Positions 33,981-43,805 of a stretch of DNA of 64,000 bases are shown here, in pieces. The position numbers and the translations under genes were made by a program. Positions within the stretch are counted from its first letter, which is position 1; every line of letters starts with the position of its first letter. The notes below the pieces were generated by a model. The model was not told the DNA's origin. It saw nothing but the letters and a program-made list of their open reading frames with translations, and did not search any database. Origin of the DNA: Amycolatopsis deserti (GTDB taxonomy: Bacteria; Actinomycetota; Actinomycetes; Mycobacteriales; Pseudonocardiaceae); the NCBI RefSeq assembly GCF_014653945.1, contig NZ_BNAU01000001.1, forward strand, positions 1,488,001 through 1,552,000. The letters are read 5' to 3'.

Positions 33981-34829
33981 GTGGCGACCAACCAGCAGCG
34001 CCGTGAGGCCGCGAAGCGCAAGCTCGAGCGGCAGATGGCCCGCCGGGCGGAGCAGGCGAAACGCCGGAAGATCGTCGGCGTCGGCGCGACCGTCGGCGCG
34101 GTGGTGGTGGTCGCCGGGCTGGTGGTGTTCTTCGCGACCCGCGGCAGCGACAACGGTGACGCCGCGGCCTCCCCGACCACGGCGCCGTCCTCGGAGCTGA
34201 ACATCCCGGCGCAGCGCGCCGCGGTGCCGCAGCGGCCGACGCCGCTGGCGAACCCGGTGCAGTGCCAGTACCCGGCCACGCCGAGCGAGCCCGCGGCCAA
34301 GCCGAACAACCCGCCGCAGGGCAAGGACATCCCGTCCACCGGGACGGTGAACGTCACCCTGAAGACCACCGCCGGGGACATCCCGCTGACGCTGGACCGC
34401 GCGCTCGCGCCGTGCACCGTGAACAGCTTCCTGAGCCTGGCGCAGCAGGGGTACTACACCGACACCTCCTGCGCGCGGCTGGGCACCGACACGAGCCTGA
34501 TGATGCTGCAGTGCGGTGACCCGACCGGCACCGGCAGCGGCGGCCCGGGATACTCGTTCGCCGACGAGACCTTCCCCGAGCTGACCTACGGCCGCGGCCT
34601 GCTGGCGATGGCCAACGCGGGCCCGAACACCAACGGCAGCCAGTTCTTCATGGTGTACGGCCCGGCGGAGCTGAGCCCGGACTACACCGTGTTCGGCTCG
34701 ATCTCCGACGCCGGACTGCAGGTGCTGGACAAGGTGGCCCGCGCCGGCCACGACGGCAGCTTCGACCCAAGCCCCGGCGGCGGCAAGCCGAACATGGAGG
34801 TCAAGTTCACCGCGGTGACGATCGGCTGA
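33981..34829 (+). CDS. ppiB: Membrane-anchored peptidyl-prolyl cis-trans isomerase (cyclophilin), PpiB-like
   Basis: A 282-residue protein with a basic cytosolic N-terminus (residues 1-31), one membrane helix (about 33-53), a Pro/Ala-rich linker and a C-terminal cyclophilin domain. Cyclophilin signatures are NSFLSLAQQGYY, GYSFADETF, GLLAMANAGPNTNGSQFF and YTVFGSI. GTG 33981 has GGAGG upstream and gives the family-like start MATNQQRREAAK. It corresponds to Rv2582 and is divergent from the MBL gene, as in mycobacteria. It assists folding of exported proteins at the outer membrane face. A strong terminator follows. Confidence 0.9.
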   Translation: MATNQQRREAAKRKLERQMARRAEQAKRRKIVGVGATVGAVVVVAGLVVFFATRGSDNGDAAASPTTAPSSELNIPAQRAAVPQRPTPLANPVQCQYPATPSEPAAKPNNPPQGKDIPSTGTVNVTLKTTAGDIPLTLDRALAPCTVNSFLSLAQQGYYTDTSCARLGTDTSLMMLQCGDPTGTGSGGPGYSFADETFPELTYGRGLLAMANAGPNTNGSQFFMVYGPAELSPDYTVFGSISDAGLQVLDKVARAGHDGSFDPSPGGGKPNMEVKFTAVTIG

Positions 34830-34841
34830 GTTCTGTCGCCG

Positions 34842-34880
34842 AAGCGGCCTGGGAGTCCGGTGTGGACTCCCAGGCCGCTT
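34842..34880. terminator. Strong hairpin terminator between ppiB and the enoyl-CoA hydratase gene
   Basis: A perfect 17-bp stem (34842-34858 and 34864-34880) with a 5-nt loop, 12 nt past the ppiB stop and 6 nt before the convergent gene's stop. It is likely bidirectional. Confidence 0.85.
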
Positions 34881-34886
34881 TCGCGT

Positions 34887-35660
34887 TCAGGAGGCGGTGA
34901 ACTTCGGCGGGCGGCGGGCGAGGAAGGCCGCCACGCCCTCGGCGTAGTCCTCGCCGTGGACGGCGGCGGAGCGGATCTCCTCGACCTCGCTGTCGCTTTC
35001 GGACTGTCCGTCGAGGATCTTGCCGATGATCCGGTTCATGCCGCGGATCGAGGCCTGCGAACGGGAACACAGGGTGGCGACGAAGTCCGACACCCCGGCG
35101 TCGACGTCGGCGAAGGTGTCGTTGACGAGGCCGATCTCGCGGGCGCGGGCGGCGTCGATGAGCTGGCCGGACAGCAGGAAGTAGCGCGCGTGCGCGGGCC
35201 CGATCAGCGACACCAGCTGGTGCGTGGAGCGGAAGTCGTAGACGATGCCGAGTTTCGCCGGGGTGATCCCGAAGCGCGCGGTGGTGTCGGAGAAGCGGAA
35301 GTCGCAGGCGACGGAGACCTGGCAGCCGCCGCCGATGCAGTTGCCGCGGATCTTCGCCACGGTCGGCTTGGTCATGCCGGCGAGCGCGGTCACCGCGCCC
35401 TCGACGACCTTGTCGTAGGCGGCGGCGCCGTCGGCGGTGGAGCGCAGGCTGCCGAACTCGGAGATGTCCGCGCCCGCGGAGAAGTCGTCGCCCGCCCCGG
35501 TGAGCACGAGCACCTTGAGCGCCGCATCGCGCTCGACTTCGCTCACGACGTCCGGAATCGCCGCCCACATGTCGTGGGTGATCGCGTTCTTCTTCTCCGG
35601 CCGCGCGAACGTCAGCGTGGCCACTGCCCCCTCGCGCGCGAACTCCAGCCCTGGTGCCAT
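34887..35660 (-). CDS. Enoyl-CoA hydratase/isomerase family protein
   Basis: A 257-residue crotonase. The oxyanion-hole segments are SAGADISEF (about residues 61-69) and RGNCIGGGCQVSVACDFR. The second catalytic Glu position of hydratases (GITPAKLGI) lacks the usual PE-Glu and reads PAK, so a classic hydratase reaction is doubtful; an isomerase, dehydratase or other crotonase reaction is possible. It is a single leftward gene inserted between ppiB and rel, with no beta-oxidation partners. Confidence 0.82.
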   Translation of the reverse strand: MAPGLEFAREGAVATLTFARPEKKNAITHDMWAAIPDVVSEVERDAALKVLVLTGAGDDFSAGADISEFGSLRSTADGAAAYDKVVEGAVTALAGMTKPTVAKIRGNCIGGGCQVSVACDFRFSDTTARFGITPAKLGIVYDFRSTHQLVSLIGPAHARYFLLSGQLIDAARAREIGLVNDTFADVDAGVSDFVATLCSRSQASIRGMNRIIGKILDGQSESDSEVEEIRSAAVHGEDYAEGVAAFLARRPPKFTAS

Positions 35661-35836
35661 GAACCGACCCTAGAGGTCGGGCAGGGCCGGGCGCCGTGAG
35701 GCAGGCCACCACGACCGGCCGTGGGTCTCACCCGGGTGGGGAGTCCCATGCGGGATGGCTAACAATGTTCAAGATCGACGCGACTGGGCTGACGAGTGCG
35801 TCCGCTGGGGGCGCCCCAGCCCGAGGATGCGCCGCT

Positions 35837-36319
35837 ATGACCGCACAACCGGCCCTGCCATCCCCCGCCGTAGCGCCTCGAAGGGCGCCGAAGACGATGT
35901 GGATCGTCTCTGCCATCGCCGCGTTCCTCCTGATCGCGGGTGCCGTGACCCTGGCGTTGACCCTGGGAGCGGAGTCGGCCGGTGGGAAGACGTTCACGCT
36001 GAACGGCAGCATGGCCGTGTCGTGCACGTCCACGTACGGCTGCGTGGGGTACAGCGACATCCACAGTGGAGCGCAGGTCGAGGTCTACAACGAGAAGCGG
36101 GAAATTCTCGCCACCGGCTACCTCACCAAGGCATCGGAGCCGAGCGCGAGCCGCGGTGGCTACTCAACCTCCGTGGTCACGACCTACACGTTCACGATTC
36201 CGGACGTTCCGCGCGGAGCGAAGCAGTACGGCGTGCACGTGGGCAATGACAACCGGGGCATCATCTGGGCCACCGAGGACGATGCATCGACGCTCGGCTT
36301 CGTCCTCACGCTCGGCTGA
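35837..36319 (+). CDS. Single-helix membrane protein of unknown function
   Basis: A 160-residue protein. After ~20 Pro/Ala-rich cytosolic residues comes one membrane helix (residues 24-45). An extracellular domain of ~110 residues contains a Cys pair (MAVSCTSTYGCVGY) probably bonded, followed by alternating strands (GAQVEVYNEKREIL, TTYTFTIPDVPRG). The fold looks like a small beta-sandwich. ATG 35837 is preferred; an upstream start at 35696 would add 47 residues without homology-like features. Its stop abuts the end of convergent rel. No family recognised. Confidence 0.65.
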   Translation: MTAQPALPSPAVAPRRAPKTMWIVSAIAAFLLIAGAVTLALTLGAESAGGKTFTLNGSMAVSCTSTYGCVGYSDIHSGAQVEVYNEKREILATGYLTKASEPSASRGGYSTSVVTTYTFTIPDVPRGAKQYGVHVGNDNRGIIWATEDDASTLGFVLTLG

Positions 36320-38650
36320 CTACGACGCGGACGTGACGCGGTACACGTCGTAGACGCCCTCCACGCCGCGCACCACCTTCAGCACGTGGCCCAGGTGCTT
36401 GGGGTCGCCCATCTCGAAGGTGAACCGGCTGACCGCCACCCGGTCCCGCGACGTCTGCACCGACGCGGACAGGATGTTCACCTTCTCGTCGGCCAGCACC
36501 TTCGTCACGTCGGACAGCAGGCGGTGCCGATCCAGCGCCTCGACCTGGATGGACACCAGGAACACCGAGTTCGCCGACGGCGCCCACTCCACCTCGACCA
36601 GCCGCTCCGGCTGGGCGCGCAGGTCCTCGGCGTTCGTGCAGTCCGTGCGGTGCACGCTGACGCCACCACCGCGGGTGACGAACCCGAGGATCTCGTCGCC
36701 GGGCACCGGGGTGCAGCAGCGCGCCAGCTTGGTCCACACGTCGGTGGCGTCCTTGACCACCACGCCGACGTCGTTGCCCGCCCGCCGCCTCGTCACCGTG
36801 GACGGCGTGGACCGGGCGGCCAGCTCGTCCTCGGCCTCCTCCACGCCACCGATCAGGGCCACCAGCCGCTGCACGACGTGCTTGGCGCTGACGTGGCCCT
36901 CGCCGACCGCGGCGTACAGCGAGCTGATGTCCGGGTGGTGCAGCTCGGCCGCCAGCGCGCCCATCGCCTCCGCCGACACCAGGCGCTGCAACGGGAGGCC
37001 GACCTTGCGGACCTCCTTGGTGATCGCGTCCTTGCCGGCGTCGATCGCCTCGTCGCGGCGTTCCTTGGCGAACCACTGGCGGATCTTGGCGCGCGCCTTG
37101 GGCGACTTGGCGAACGTCAGCCAGTCGCGGCTGGGCCCGGAGTTCTCCGCCTTCGAGGTGAAGATCTCGACGACGTCGCCGTTCTCCAGCTTGCGTTCCA
37201 GCGCCACGAGCCGGCCGTTGACGCGGGCGCCGATGCACCGGTGCCCGACCTCGGTGTGCACGGCGTAGGCGAAGTCCACCGGCGTGCCGCCGACCGGCAG
37301 CGTCACCACGTCGCCCTTGGGCGTGAACACGAAGATCTCGCGGGCGGCCAGTTCGTAGCGCAGCGAGTCGAGGAACTCCCCGGGGTCGGCGGCCTCCCGC
37401 TGCCAGTCGAGCAGCTGCCGCATCCACGCCATCTCGTCGATGTCGACGGCGGTGCCGTGATGGGTGCCCTTGGTTTCCTTGTACCGCCAGTGCGCGGCGA
37501 TGCCGTACTCGGCCGTGTGGTGCATCTCGTAGGTGCGGATCTGCACCTCGAGGGGCTTGCCGTCCGGCCCGATCACCGTGGTGTGCAGCGACTGGTACAC
37601 GCCGAACCGCGGCTGGGCGATGTAGTCCTTGAACCGGCCGGGCATCGGCTGCCACAGCGCGTGCACGACACCCATCGCGGCGTAGCAGTCGCGCACGTCC
37701 TCGACCAGGATCCGCACGCCGACCAGGTCGTGGATGTCGTCCAGGTCGCGGCCGCGGACGATCATCTTCTGGTGGATCGAGTAGTAGTGCTTGGGCCGTC
37801 CCTCGACCTTCGCGGTGATGCGCGAGCCGCCGAGGGCGCCGGTCAGCTCGTCGATCACCTTGCGCAGGTAGATGTCGCGCGACGGGGCGCGGTCGGCGAC
37901 CAGGCGGACGATCTCGTCGTACTTCTTGGGCTGCAGGATCGCGAACGCGAGGTCCTCCAGCTCCCACTTGACCGTGGCCATGCCCAGCCGGTGCGCCAGC
38001 GGGGCCAGCACCTCGAGGGTCTCCTTGGCCTTGCGGACCTGCTTCTCCGGCGGCAGGAACCGCATGGTGCGCATGTTGTGCAGCCGGTCGGCGAGCTTGA
38101 TGACCAGCACGCGCGGGTCGCGGGCCATCGCGATGACCATCTTGCGGATGGTCTCGGCCTCGGCCGCGGTGCCCAGCTTGACCTTGTCCAGCTTGGTGAC
38201 GCCGTCGACGAGCTGCGCGACCTTCTCGCCGAAGTCGGCGGTCAGCTGCTCCACCGAGTAGCCGGTGTCCTCGACCGTGTCGTGCAGCAGCGCCGCGACC
38301 AGCGTGGTGGTGTCCATGCCCAGCTCGGCCAGGATGGTCGCCACCGCGAGCGGGTGCGTGATGTACGGGTCGCCGGACTTGCGCCGCTGGTGCCGGTGCA
38401 GCTCCTCGGCGACGTCGTAGGCGCGCTGCAGGAGGCTCAGGTCCGCGTTCGGGTGCAGGTCGCGGTGGATCGCGGCGAGCGGTTCCAGGACCTGTTTGAC
38501 CGGGGCGGCGCGCTGGGCGGTGATCCGCCGCGCGAGCCGGGCGCGGACCCGCCGCGTGGCCGACGGTGCCCTGGTCACGCCCTGCGGCTGCGTGCCGCGG
38601 TTGTCGGCGGTCTCCCGGGCGGGCGCCGGGCTCTCGAGCTCCTGGCTCAA
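36320..38650 (-). CDS. rel: Bifunctional (p)ppGpp synthetase/hydrolase Rel
   Basis: A 776-residue RelA/SpoT-type protein. The N-terminal HD hydrolase domain has His99 and His123-Asp124 (LLHDTVEDT) and [11 protein letters not shown]. The synthetase domain has [13 protein letters not shown] and GVRILV. Then come the TGS domain ([20 protein letters not shown]) and a C-terminal ACT domain. Both catalytic sites look intact, so it makes and degrades the stringent-response alarmone. The TTG at 38650 is chosen because AGGAGG lies 5 nt upstream; upstream GTG/ATG choices would overlap or precede that site. It follows apt by about 106 nt, as in mycobacteria. Confidence 0.95.
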   Translation of the reverse strand: MSQELESPAPARETADNRGTQPQGVTRAPSATRRVRARLARRITAQRAAPVKQVLEPLAAIHRDLHPNADLSLLQRAYDVAEELHRHQRRKSGDPYITHPLAVATILAELGMDTTTLVAALLHDTVEDTGYSVEQLTADFGEKVAQLVDGVTKLDKVKLGTAAEAETIRKMVIAMARDPRVLVIKLADRLHNMRTMRFLPPEKQVRKAKETLEVLAPLAHRLGMATVKWELEDLAFAILQPKKYDEIVRLVADRAPSRDIYLRKVIDELTGALGGSRITAKVEGRPKHYYSIHQKMIVRGRDLDDIHDLVGVRILVEDVRDCYAAMGVVHALWQPMPGRFKDYIAQPRFGVYQSLHTTVIGPDGKPLEVQIRTYEMHHTAEYGIAAHWRYKETKGTHHGTAVDIDEMAWMRQLLDWQREAADPGEFLDSLRYELAAREIFVFTPKGDVVTLPVGGTPVDFAYAVHTEVGHRCIGARVNGRLVALERKLENGDVVEIFTSKAENSGPSRDWLTFAKSPKARAKIRQWFAKERRDEAIDAGKDAITKEVRKVGLPLQRLVSAEAMGALAAELHHPDISSLYAAVGEGHVSAKHVVQRLVALIGGVEEAEDELAARSTPSTVTRRRAGNDVGVVVKDATDVWTKLARCCTPVPGDEILGFVTRGGGVSVHRTDCTNAEDLRAQPERLVEVEWAPSANSVFLVSIQVEALDRHRLLSDVTKVLADEKVNILSASVQTSRDRVAVSRFTFEMGDPKHLGHVLKVVRGVEGVYDVYRVTSAS

Positions 38651-38756
38651 GCCCACCTCCTGCTGATCGCGCGGCCTGTAGACCACCAAGCGTAACCCCG
38701 GCGGGCCACCTCCTTGTTCCCAGCCGCGCCGACCGCCGCGCTCGCGCGCCGAACGG

Positions 38757-39275
38757 TCAGGTGACCAGGAGCGAGCTGACCTTCCGGCCGCTCAGCGCCG
38801 ACCGCCCGTCGAGGGCGGCCAGCTCCATCACCACGGACACGCCGGTGACCGTCGCGCCCGCGTTTTCCAGCAGCTCACAGGCCGCGGCGACGGTGCCGCC
38901 GGTGGCGAGCACGTCGTCGACCACCACGGCCCGCTGCCCCGGCCGCACCACGCCCGAGGGCAGCTCCAGCGTCGCCGTGCCGTACTCCAGGGCGTAGTCC
39001 ACCCGGCCCGCCACGCTGGGCAGCTTGCCGGGCTTGCGCACCAGCACCACGCCCATCGCGCGGGCGTAGCCGACGGCGGCGGCGAGCAGGAACCCGCGCG
39101 CCTCGACCGCGGCCAGCACGTCGGTGCCCGGGTCGACCGTGGCCGCCAGGGCGTCGATCACCGCCGCGAACCCGTCGGCGTCGGCGAACAGCGGCGACAG
39201 GTCCCGGAACAGCACTCCGGGCTCCGGGAAGTCCGGCACCTCGGCGATCAGGCCGAGCGCACGCTCCAGGTCCAC
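38757..39275 (-). CDS. apt: Adenine phosphoribosyltransferase
   Basis: A 172-residue type I phosphoribosyltransferase. The PRPP loop is [12 protein letters not shown], preceded by [15 protein letters not shown] and VRKPGKLP, the adenine-type pattern. It converts adenine plus PRPP to AMP in purine salvage. The N-terminal [15 protein letters not shown] is typical of Apt. GTG 39275 lies 1 nt after the secF stop, so it is co-transcribed with secDF; the secDF-apt-rel order is conserved in actinobacteria. Confidence 0.95.
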   Translation of the reverse strand: MDLERALGLIAEVPDFPEPGVLFRDLSPLFADADGFAAVIDALAATVDPGTDVLAAVEARGFLLAAAVGYARAMGVVLVRKPGKLPSVAGRVDYALEYGTATLELPSGVVRPGQRAVVVDDVLATGGTVAAACELLENAGATVTGVSVVMELAALDGRSALSGRKVSSLLVT

Positions 39276-39276
39276 G

Positions 39277-40506
39277 TCAGCGCTTCCGCTTGCCCGAGGG
39301 CCGCCCGCGCCGCGGCTGCGCCTTCGGGGTGCGGGCCGGGACGCTCGCGGCGGCCGCGTACGCCTTCTCCTTGCGCAGCTCGGCGCCCAGCGCCTCGTCG
39401 TCGCTCGCGTCGAAGTCCTCTTCGCGCTCGGCGGCCTTGCGCGCCTGGTTGGCGCGGCGCGCCCGGACCCGGTCGGCCTGCTGCCGGTACTTCGGGTCGC
39501 GCATCTTGAAGTCGACCAGCAGCGGGGTCGCCAGGAACAGCGACGACAGCACGCCGGCGAGCATGCCGCTCAGCTGCACCAGCGCGAGGTCCTGCAGCGT
39601 GCCGGAGCCGAGCAGGATGTAGCCGACGACCAGCAGGCCCAGCACCGGCAGCAGCGCGATGACCGAGGTGTTGATCGAGCGCATCAGCGTCTGGTTCAGC
39701 GCCAGGTTCGCGGTCTCGGCGTAGGTGCGGCGGGTCAGGCCGAGGATGCCGCGGGTGTTCTCCTTGACCTTGTCGAACACCACCACGGTGTCGTAGAGGG
39801 AGAACCCGAGGATGGTCAGCAGGCCGATCACGGTCGCCGGGGTGACCTCGAACCCGACAAGCGAGTAGATGCCCGCGGTGACGAGGATGTCGTGCACCAG
39901 CGCGATGAGCGCGGTGACCGCCATCCAGCGTTCGAAGTAGACCGCGAGGAACACGGTCACCAGGACCATGAACACGGCGAGCGCGATCAGCGCCTGCTTG
40001 GAGATCTCCTGGCCCCAGGACGCGCTCACCGCGCTGTCGCTGATGGCCTGCACGCTCGCCTGGCCGTTGCCGCCGATCGGCTTGAGCCGGTCGAACAGGG
40101 TCTGCTTGACCTTGGCGACCTGGTCGGCGTCCAGGGTGTCCGAGCGCAGCTCGACGGTGGCCGCGTCGCCGACGCCGACCGTCTGCGCCGAGTCGGCCTG
40201 CTGACCGAGCGCGTCGGCGAACGCCTGCTTGGCGGCGTCGGCGGTGATCGGGCCGTTCGCGCCGCGCGCCGGCATCTGGATCTGGGTGCCGCCCTCGAAC
40301 TCGATGCCGAGGTTGAAGCCCTTGATGCCGATCGAGGCGATGCAGACCAGCACCAGGACGGCGAAGAAGATGTACCAGCGCTTGCGCTTGCCGACGATGT
40401 CGAAGGCGCCGGTGCCGACGTAGAGGCGGTGGAACACGCTCTCCTTGCCGGCCTTCGTCGTGGCCGGCGCGGCGTCGGTGCTCTGGGTGTTCGGCTCGTC
40501 TGCCAC
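39277..40506 (-). CDS. secF: Protein translocase subunit SecF
   Basis: A 409-residue RND-type membrane protein with six helices: the first at about residues 42-63, then a periplasmic-side P1-like domain (FNLGIEFEGGTQIQ), then five helices including the conserved VHDILVTAGIYS and TILGFSLYDTVVVFDKV. A basic, charged C-terminal tail of ~75 residues follows. With SecD and YajC it uses the proton gradient to finish Sec-dependent export. The start GTG is 1 nt past the secD stop. Confidence 0.96.
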   Translation of the reverse strand: MADEPNTQSTDAAPATTKAGKESVFHRLYVGTGAFDIVGKRKRWYIFFAVLVLVCIASIGIKGFNLGIEFEGGTQIQMPARGANGPITADAAKQAFADALGQQADSAQTVGVGDAATVELRSDTLDADQVAKVKQTLFDRLKPIGGNGQASVQAISDSAVSASWGQEISKQALIALAVFMVLVTVFLAVYFERWMAVTALIALVHDILVTAGIYSLVGFEVTPATVIGLLTILGFSLYDTVVVFDKVKENTRGILGLTRRTYAETANLALNQTLMRSINTSVIALLPVLGLLVVGYILLGSGTLQDLALVQLSGMLAGVLSSLFLATPLLVDFKMRDPKYRQQADRVRARRANQARKAAEREEDFDASDDEALGAELRKEKAYAAAASVPARTPKAQPRRGRPSGKRKR

Positions 40507-40507
40507 G

Positions 40508-42082
40508 TCAGGACTCCTTCGCGCCCGCGCCGGCGGGCACCTTGCGCGCGGACCGGCGCTGCGCGGCCAGCGTCTGCACGCCGCCGAGGCCGGTGAGCTT
40601 CGGCTGGGACAGGAACTTCGACTTCGACGCCAGCGCGACCAGCGGGTGCGTCACGAGGAACACCACGATCAGGTCGAGCACGGTCGACATGCCCAGGGTG
40701 AACGCGAAGCCCTGGACATCGCCGACCGCGATGGCGTAGAGCACCGCGGACGCGAGGAACATGACCGCGTCCGAGGCGAGGATCGTGCGCCGGGCGCGCA
40801 CCCAGCCACGCGGCACCGCCGACCGGAAGCTGCGCCCACCCTCGCGGATCTCGTCCTTGAGCCGTTCGAAGAACACCACGAACGAGTCCGCGGTGACACC
40901 GATGGCGATGATGAACCCGGCGACCCCGGCCAGGTCCAGGGTGAAGTTGATCCAGCGCCCGAGCAGGACAAGGACCGCGTAGACGATCAGGCCGGACAGC
41001 GCCAGCGAGACGACCGTGAGCACCCCGAGCAGCCGGTAGTAGACCAGGCAGTAGACGAACACCAGGGCCAGGCCGATGCCGCCGGCGATCAGGCCCGCCT
41101 TGAGCGAGGCCAGGCCGAGCGTGGCCGACACGGTGGTGGCGTCGGAGGAGGTGAACGACAGCGGTAGCGAGCCGTACTTCAGGATGTCCGCGAGGTCCTT
41201 GGTCTGGGCCTGCGTGAAGTTGCCGCTGATCTGGGTGTTGCCGTCCAGGATCGCGCTCTGGATCGTCGGCGCGGACACGACCTGGGTGTCGAGCACGAAC
41301 GCGGCGCGCTGGCCGATGTTCTTCGTGGTGAAGTCGGCCCATGTCTGGCGGCCGTCGGACTTGAACGACAGGTCGACCGTCCAGCCGGGCTTGTTCTGCG
41401 CCGGCGCCGAGGACATCGCGTTGTCGATCTCGGTGCCCTTCAGGAACACCGGGCCGAGCAGGTACTTCTCGGTGCCGGTCTGGTCGCAGGCGAGCAGCGG
41501 CAGGTTCGGGTCGTCGTTGCCGCGCAGCGGGTCCTGCGTGGAGCAGGTGAACGCGGCCAGCGCCTGCGCGGCCGTGGGGCCTGCGGCGAGCGTGTCGCCG
41601 CTGCCGGTCACCAGGTCGGCGGCCTGGCGGGCGGCCTTGGCCTGCTGGATCGCGGCCGGGTCGTCGGCCTGCCCGGCGGGCGGCGCGACCGGCGGGGTGG
41701 TCACCGTCTGCGCGTCGATCACCTTGCGGAAGCCGAGCTGGGCGGTCTGGCCGAGCTTCTTGGCCTGGTCGCCCTGCTCACCGGGCACGGTGATGACGAT
41801 GTTGCTGCCGTCGAGGATCACCTCGGTGCCGCTGACGCCGATCCCGTTGACGCGGGTCTCGATGATCTGGCGGGCCTGGTTGAGGGACTCGCGCGAGGGG
41901 GCCGAGCCGTCCGGGGTGCGGGCGCTCAGCGTCACCCGGGTGCCGCCCTGCAGGTCGATGCCCAGCTTCGGGGTGGGCTTGCCGCCGCCGGTGAAGAACA
42001 CCAGGGCGTAGAGCACGACCACGATCAGGACGAAGAAGCCGAGATAGCGTCCCGGGCGGATCCGCCCGGCCGGTGGTGCCAC
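40508..42082 (-). CDS. secD: Protein translocase subunit SecD
   Basis: A 524-residue SecD with an N-terminal helix (residues 13-31), a large extracytoplasmic part beginning GIDLQGGTRVTL, and five C-terminal helices with GFIIAIGVTADSFVVFFERLKDE. A Pro/Ala/Gln-rich segment (about residues 128-170) enlarges the external domain, as in other actinobacteria. It acts as a complex with SecF (next gene) and the SecYEG channel. It lies 142 nt downstream of yajC, with a hairpin between them. Confidence 0.96.
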   Translation of the reverse strand: MAPPAGRIRPGRYLGFFVLIVVVLYALVFFTGGGKPTPKLGIDLQGGTRVTLSARTPDGSAPSRESLNQARQIIETRVNGIGVSGTEVILDGSNIVITVPGEQGDQAKKLGQTAQLGFRKVIDAQTVTTPPVAPPAGQADDPAAIQQAKAARQAADLVTGSGDTLAAGPTAAQALAAFTCSTQDPLRGNDDPNLPLLACDQTGTEKYLLGPVFLKGTEIDNAMSSAPAQNKPGWTVDLSFKSDGRQTWADFTTKNIGQRAAFVLDTQVVSAPTIQSAILDGNTQISGNFTQAQTKDLADILKYGSLPLSFTSSDATTVSATLGLASLKAGLIAGGIGLALVFVYCLVYYRLLGVLTVVSLALSGLIVYAVLVLLGRWINFTLDLAGVAGFIIAIGVTADSFVVFFERLKDEIREGGRSFRSAVPRGWVRARRTILASDAVMFLASAVLYAIAVGDVQGFAFTLGMSTVLDLIVVFLVTHPLVALASKSKFLSQPKLTGLGGVQTLAAQRRSARKVPAGAGAKES

Positions 42083-42178
42083 GGTGGTCGTTCTCCTCGA
42101 CGGTCAGCTACGCGGGAACTCGTGCCGCCTACGCGGCGGTACGCAGACACTACTCGCCGCGTTGTGAACGCGGCGTTG

Positions 42179-42207
42179 ACCCCGGCGTCACCGTCGGACG
42201 CCGGGGT
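42179..42207 (-). terminator. Hairpin between yajC and secD, possible attenuating terminator
   Basis: A perfect 11-bp stem (42179-42189 and 42197-42207) with a 7-nt loop, 17 nt past the yajC stop. It may terminate part of the yajC transcripts or protect an mRNA end. Confidence 0.5.
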
Positions 42208-42224
42208 GTTGCGCTGGCGACGGG

Positions 42225-42635
42225 CTACTTCTTCTCGCTCTCCAGCGAGGAAGCAGCGGTCTTCTCGTCGGCCTGGGCCTTGGGCGCCACCGTGGTGTCC
42301 GGGGTCTCGGTGACCTCGGCGGTCTCCACCACGGTCTCGTCGTCCTCGTCGGCCTCGACCTCGTCGACCACCTCGGGCGCGACCTTCTCGCGCACCGCCT
42401 GGCGCAGCCAGGTCGTCACGACACCGGGCGCGATCTCGATGTCGATCGTGGTGTCGTTGCTGGTGTCGGCCACCGTGCCGTAGAGGCCGGAGGTCGTCAT
42501 CACCCGGTCGCCCTCGGACAGGCTGCTCTGCAGCTTCTGCTGCTCCTGCACGGCACGCTTCTGCTTCCGGGTGCCCATCACCAGCGGGATCGCCACGACG
42601 AGCATGAGCAGCAACGGCAGGAAAAGCTGTTCCAT
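42225..42635 (-). CDS. yajC: Preprotein translocase accessory subunit YajC
   Basis: A 136-residue protein with one N-terminal membrane helix (residues 3-21) followed by the family segment RKQKRAVQEQQKLQSSLSEGDRV and TTSGLYGTVADTSNDTTIDIEI. The C-terminal 50 residues are strongly acidic, a common variable tail. ATG 42635 follows GGAGA. It associates with SecDF at the translocon. It lies 99 nt after ruvB in the same direction. Confidence 0.92.
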   Translation of the reverse strand: MEQLFLPLLLMLVVAIPLVMGTRKQKRAVQEQQKLQSSLSEGDRVMTTSGLYGTVADTSNDTTIDIEIAPGVVTTWLRQAVREKVAPEVVDEVEADEDDETVVETAEVTETPDTTVAPKAQADEKTAASSLESEKK

Positions 42636-42734
42636 GATTCTCCATTCGGTGTCACGGCCCCCGGCCGCCACACCTATTTGTCCGGATGTGCTCTTTCGAG
42701 TGTGCCAGGCACCACTGACCAGGCCAGCACCCGG

Positions 42735-43793
42735 TTAGTCGAACAGGGTAGGCCCTGCCTGGTCCGGGCGGGGCGGTGGGCGCAGACCCAGGTGTTCCCA
42801 GGCACTCGGCGTCGCCACCCGGCCACGCGGGGTGCGCGCGAGCATACCCGCGCGCACCAGGTAGGGCTCGCAGACTTCCTCCACCGTCGCCGGTTCCTCA
42901 CCCACGGCGACGGCGAGCGTGGAGACCCCGACCGGGCCGCCGCCGAAGGAGTGCACCAGCGCCTCCAGCACGGCCCGGTCCAGCCGGTCCAGGCCCAGCT
43001 CGTCGACGTCGTAGACAGCCAGCGCGGCGCGCGCGACGGCCAGGGTGACCCGGCCGTCCTCGCGCACCTCGGCGTAGTCGCGGACACGGCGCAGCAGCCG
43101 GTTGGCGATGCGGGGCGTGCCGCGCGAGCGGCGGGCGATCTCCGCGCTGCCCTCGGCGTCGATCTCGATGTCCAGGATCTTCGCCGAGCGGCGGATCACC
43201 TGGTCGAGCTCGTGATCGGCGTAGAACTCCATCTGGCCGGTGAAGCCGAACCGGTCGCGCAGCGGGCCGGTCAGGGCGCCGGAGCGGGTAGTGGCGCCGA
43301 CCAGGGTGAACGGGGCGATCTCCAGCGGGATGCTGGTGGCGCCCGGCCCCTTGCCGACCACCACGTCGACCCGGAAGTCCTCCATCGCCAGGTACAGCAT
43401 CTCCTCGGCGGGGCGGGCGATGCGGTGGATCTCGTCGATGAACAGCACGTCGCCCTCGGCGAGGTTGGACAGCATCGCGGCGAGGTCGCCGGCCCGTTCC
43501 AGGGCCGGGCCGGAGGTGATGCGGATGGACGCGTCCAGCTCCGCCGCGACGATCATCGCCAGGCTCGTCTTGCCCAGGCCGGGCGGGCCGGACAGCAGCA
43601 CGTGGTCCGGCGGGACCCCGCGACGCCGGGCGCTTTCCAGCACCAGTTCCAGCTGCTCGCGCACGCGGGGCTGGCCGATGAACTCGCTCAGCCGGCTCGG
43701 GCGCAGCGTCGTCTCCATCTCACGCTCGCCCAGCTGGGGCAGCGCGGAGAGGGTCTCGTCCGCCGGGTGCTCGGTCACCTCGTCATCGTGCAC
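42735..43793 (-). CDS. ruvB: Holliday junction branch migration ATPase RuvB
   Basis: A 352-residue AAA+ motor with Walker [12 protein letters not shown], Walker B LFIDEIHR, sensor 1 ATTRSG and the C-terminal winged helix. The N-terminus [19 protein letters not shown] is typical. Hexamers drive branch migration with RuvA. It is third in the ruvC-ruvA-ruvB operon, 12 nt after ruvA. The GTG at 43793 is taken as the start; an internal GTG 15 nt later is possible. Confidence 0.97.
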   Translation of the reverse strand: MHDDEVTEHPADETLSALPQLGEREMETTLRPSRLSEFIGQPRVREQLELVLESARRRGVPPDHVLLSGPPGLGKTSLAMIVAAELDASIRITSGPALERAGDLAAMLSNLAEGDVLFIDEIHRIARPAEEMLYLAMEDFRVDVVVGKGPGATSIPLEIAPFTLVGATTRSGALTGPLRDRFGFTGQMEFYADHELDQVIRRSAKILDIEIDAEGSAEIARRSRGTPRIANRLLRRVRDYAEVREDGRVTLAVARAALAVYDVDELGLDRLDRAVLEALVHSFGGGPVGVSTLAVAVGEEPATVEEVCEPYLVRAGMLARTPRGRVATPSAWEHLGLRPPPRPDQAGPTLFD

Positions 43794-43805
43794 GCGTCAG
43801 CTGCC

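Noticed and set aside
36386..38695. Long plus-strand open frame opposite rel
   Set aside because: It mirrors rel exactly, with low-complexity Val/Asp/Arg/Gln-rich translation; rel shows all catalytic motifs on the other strand.
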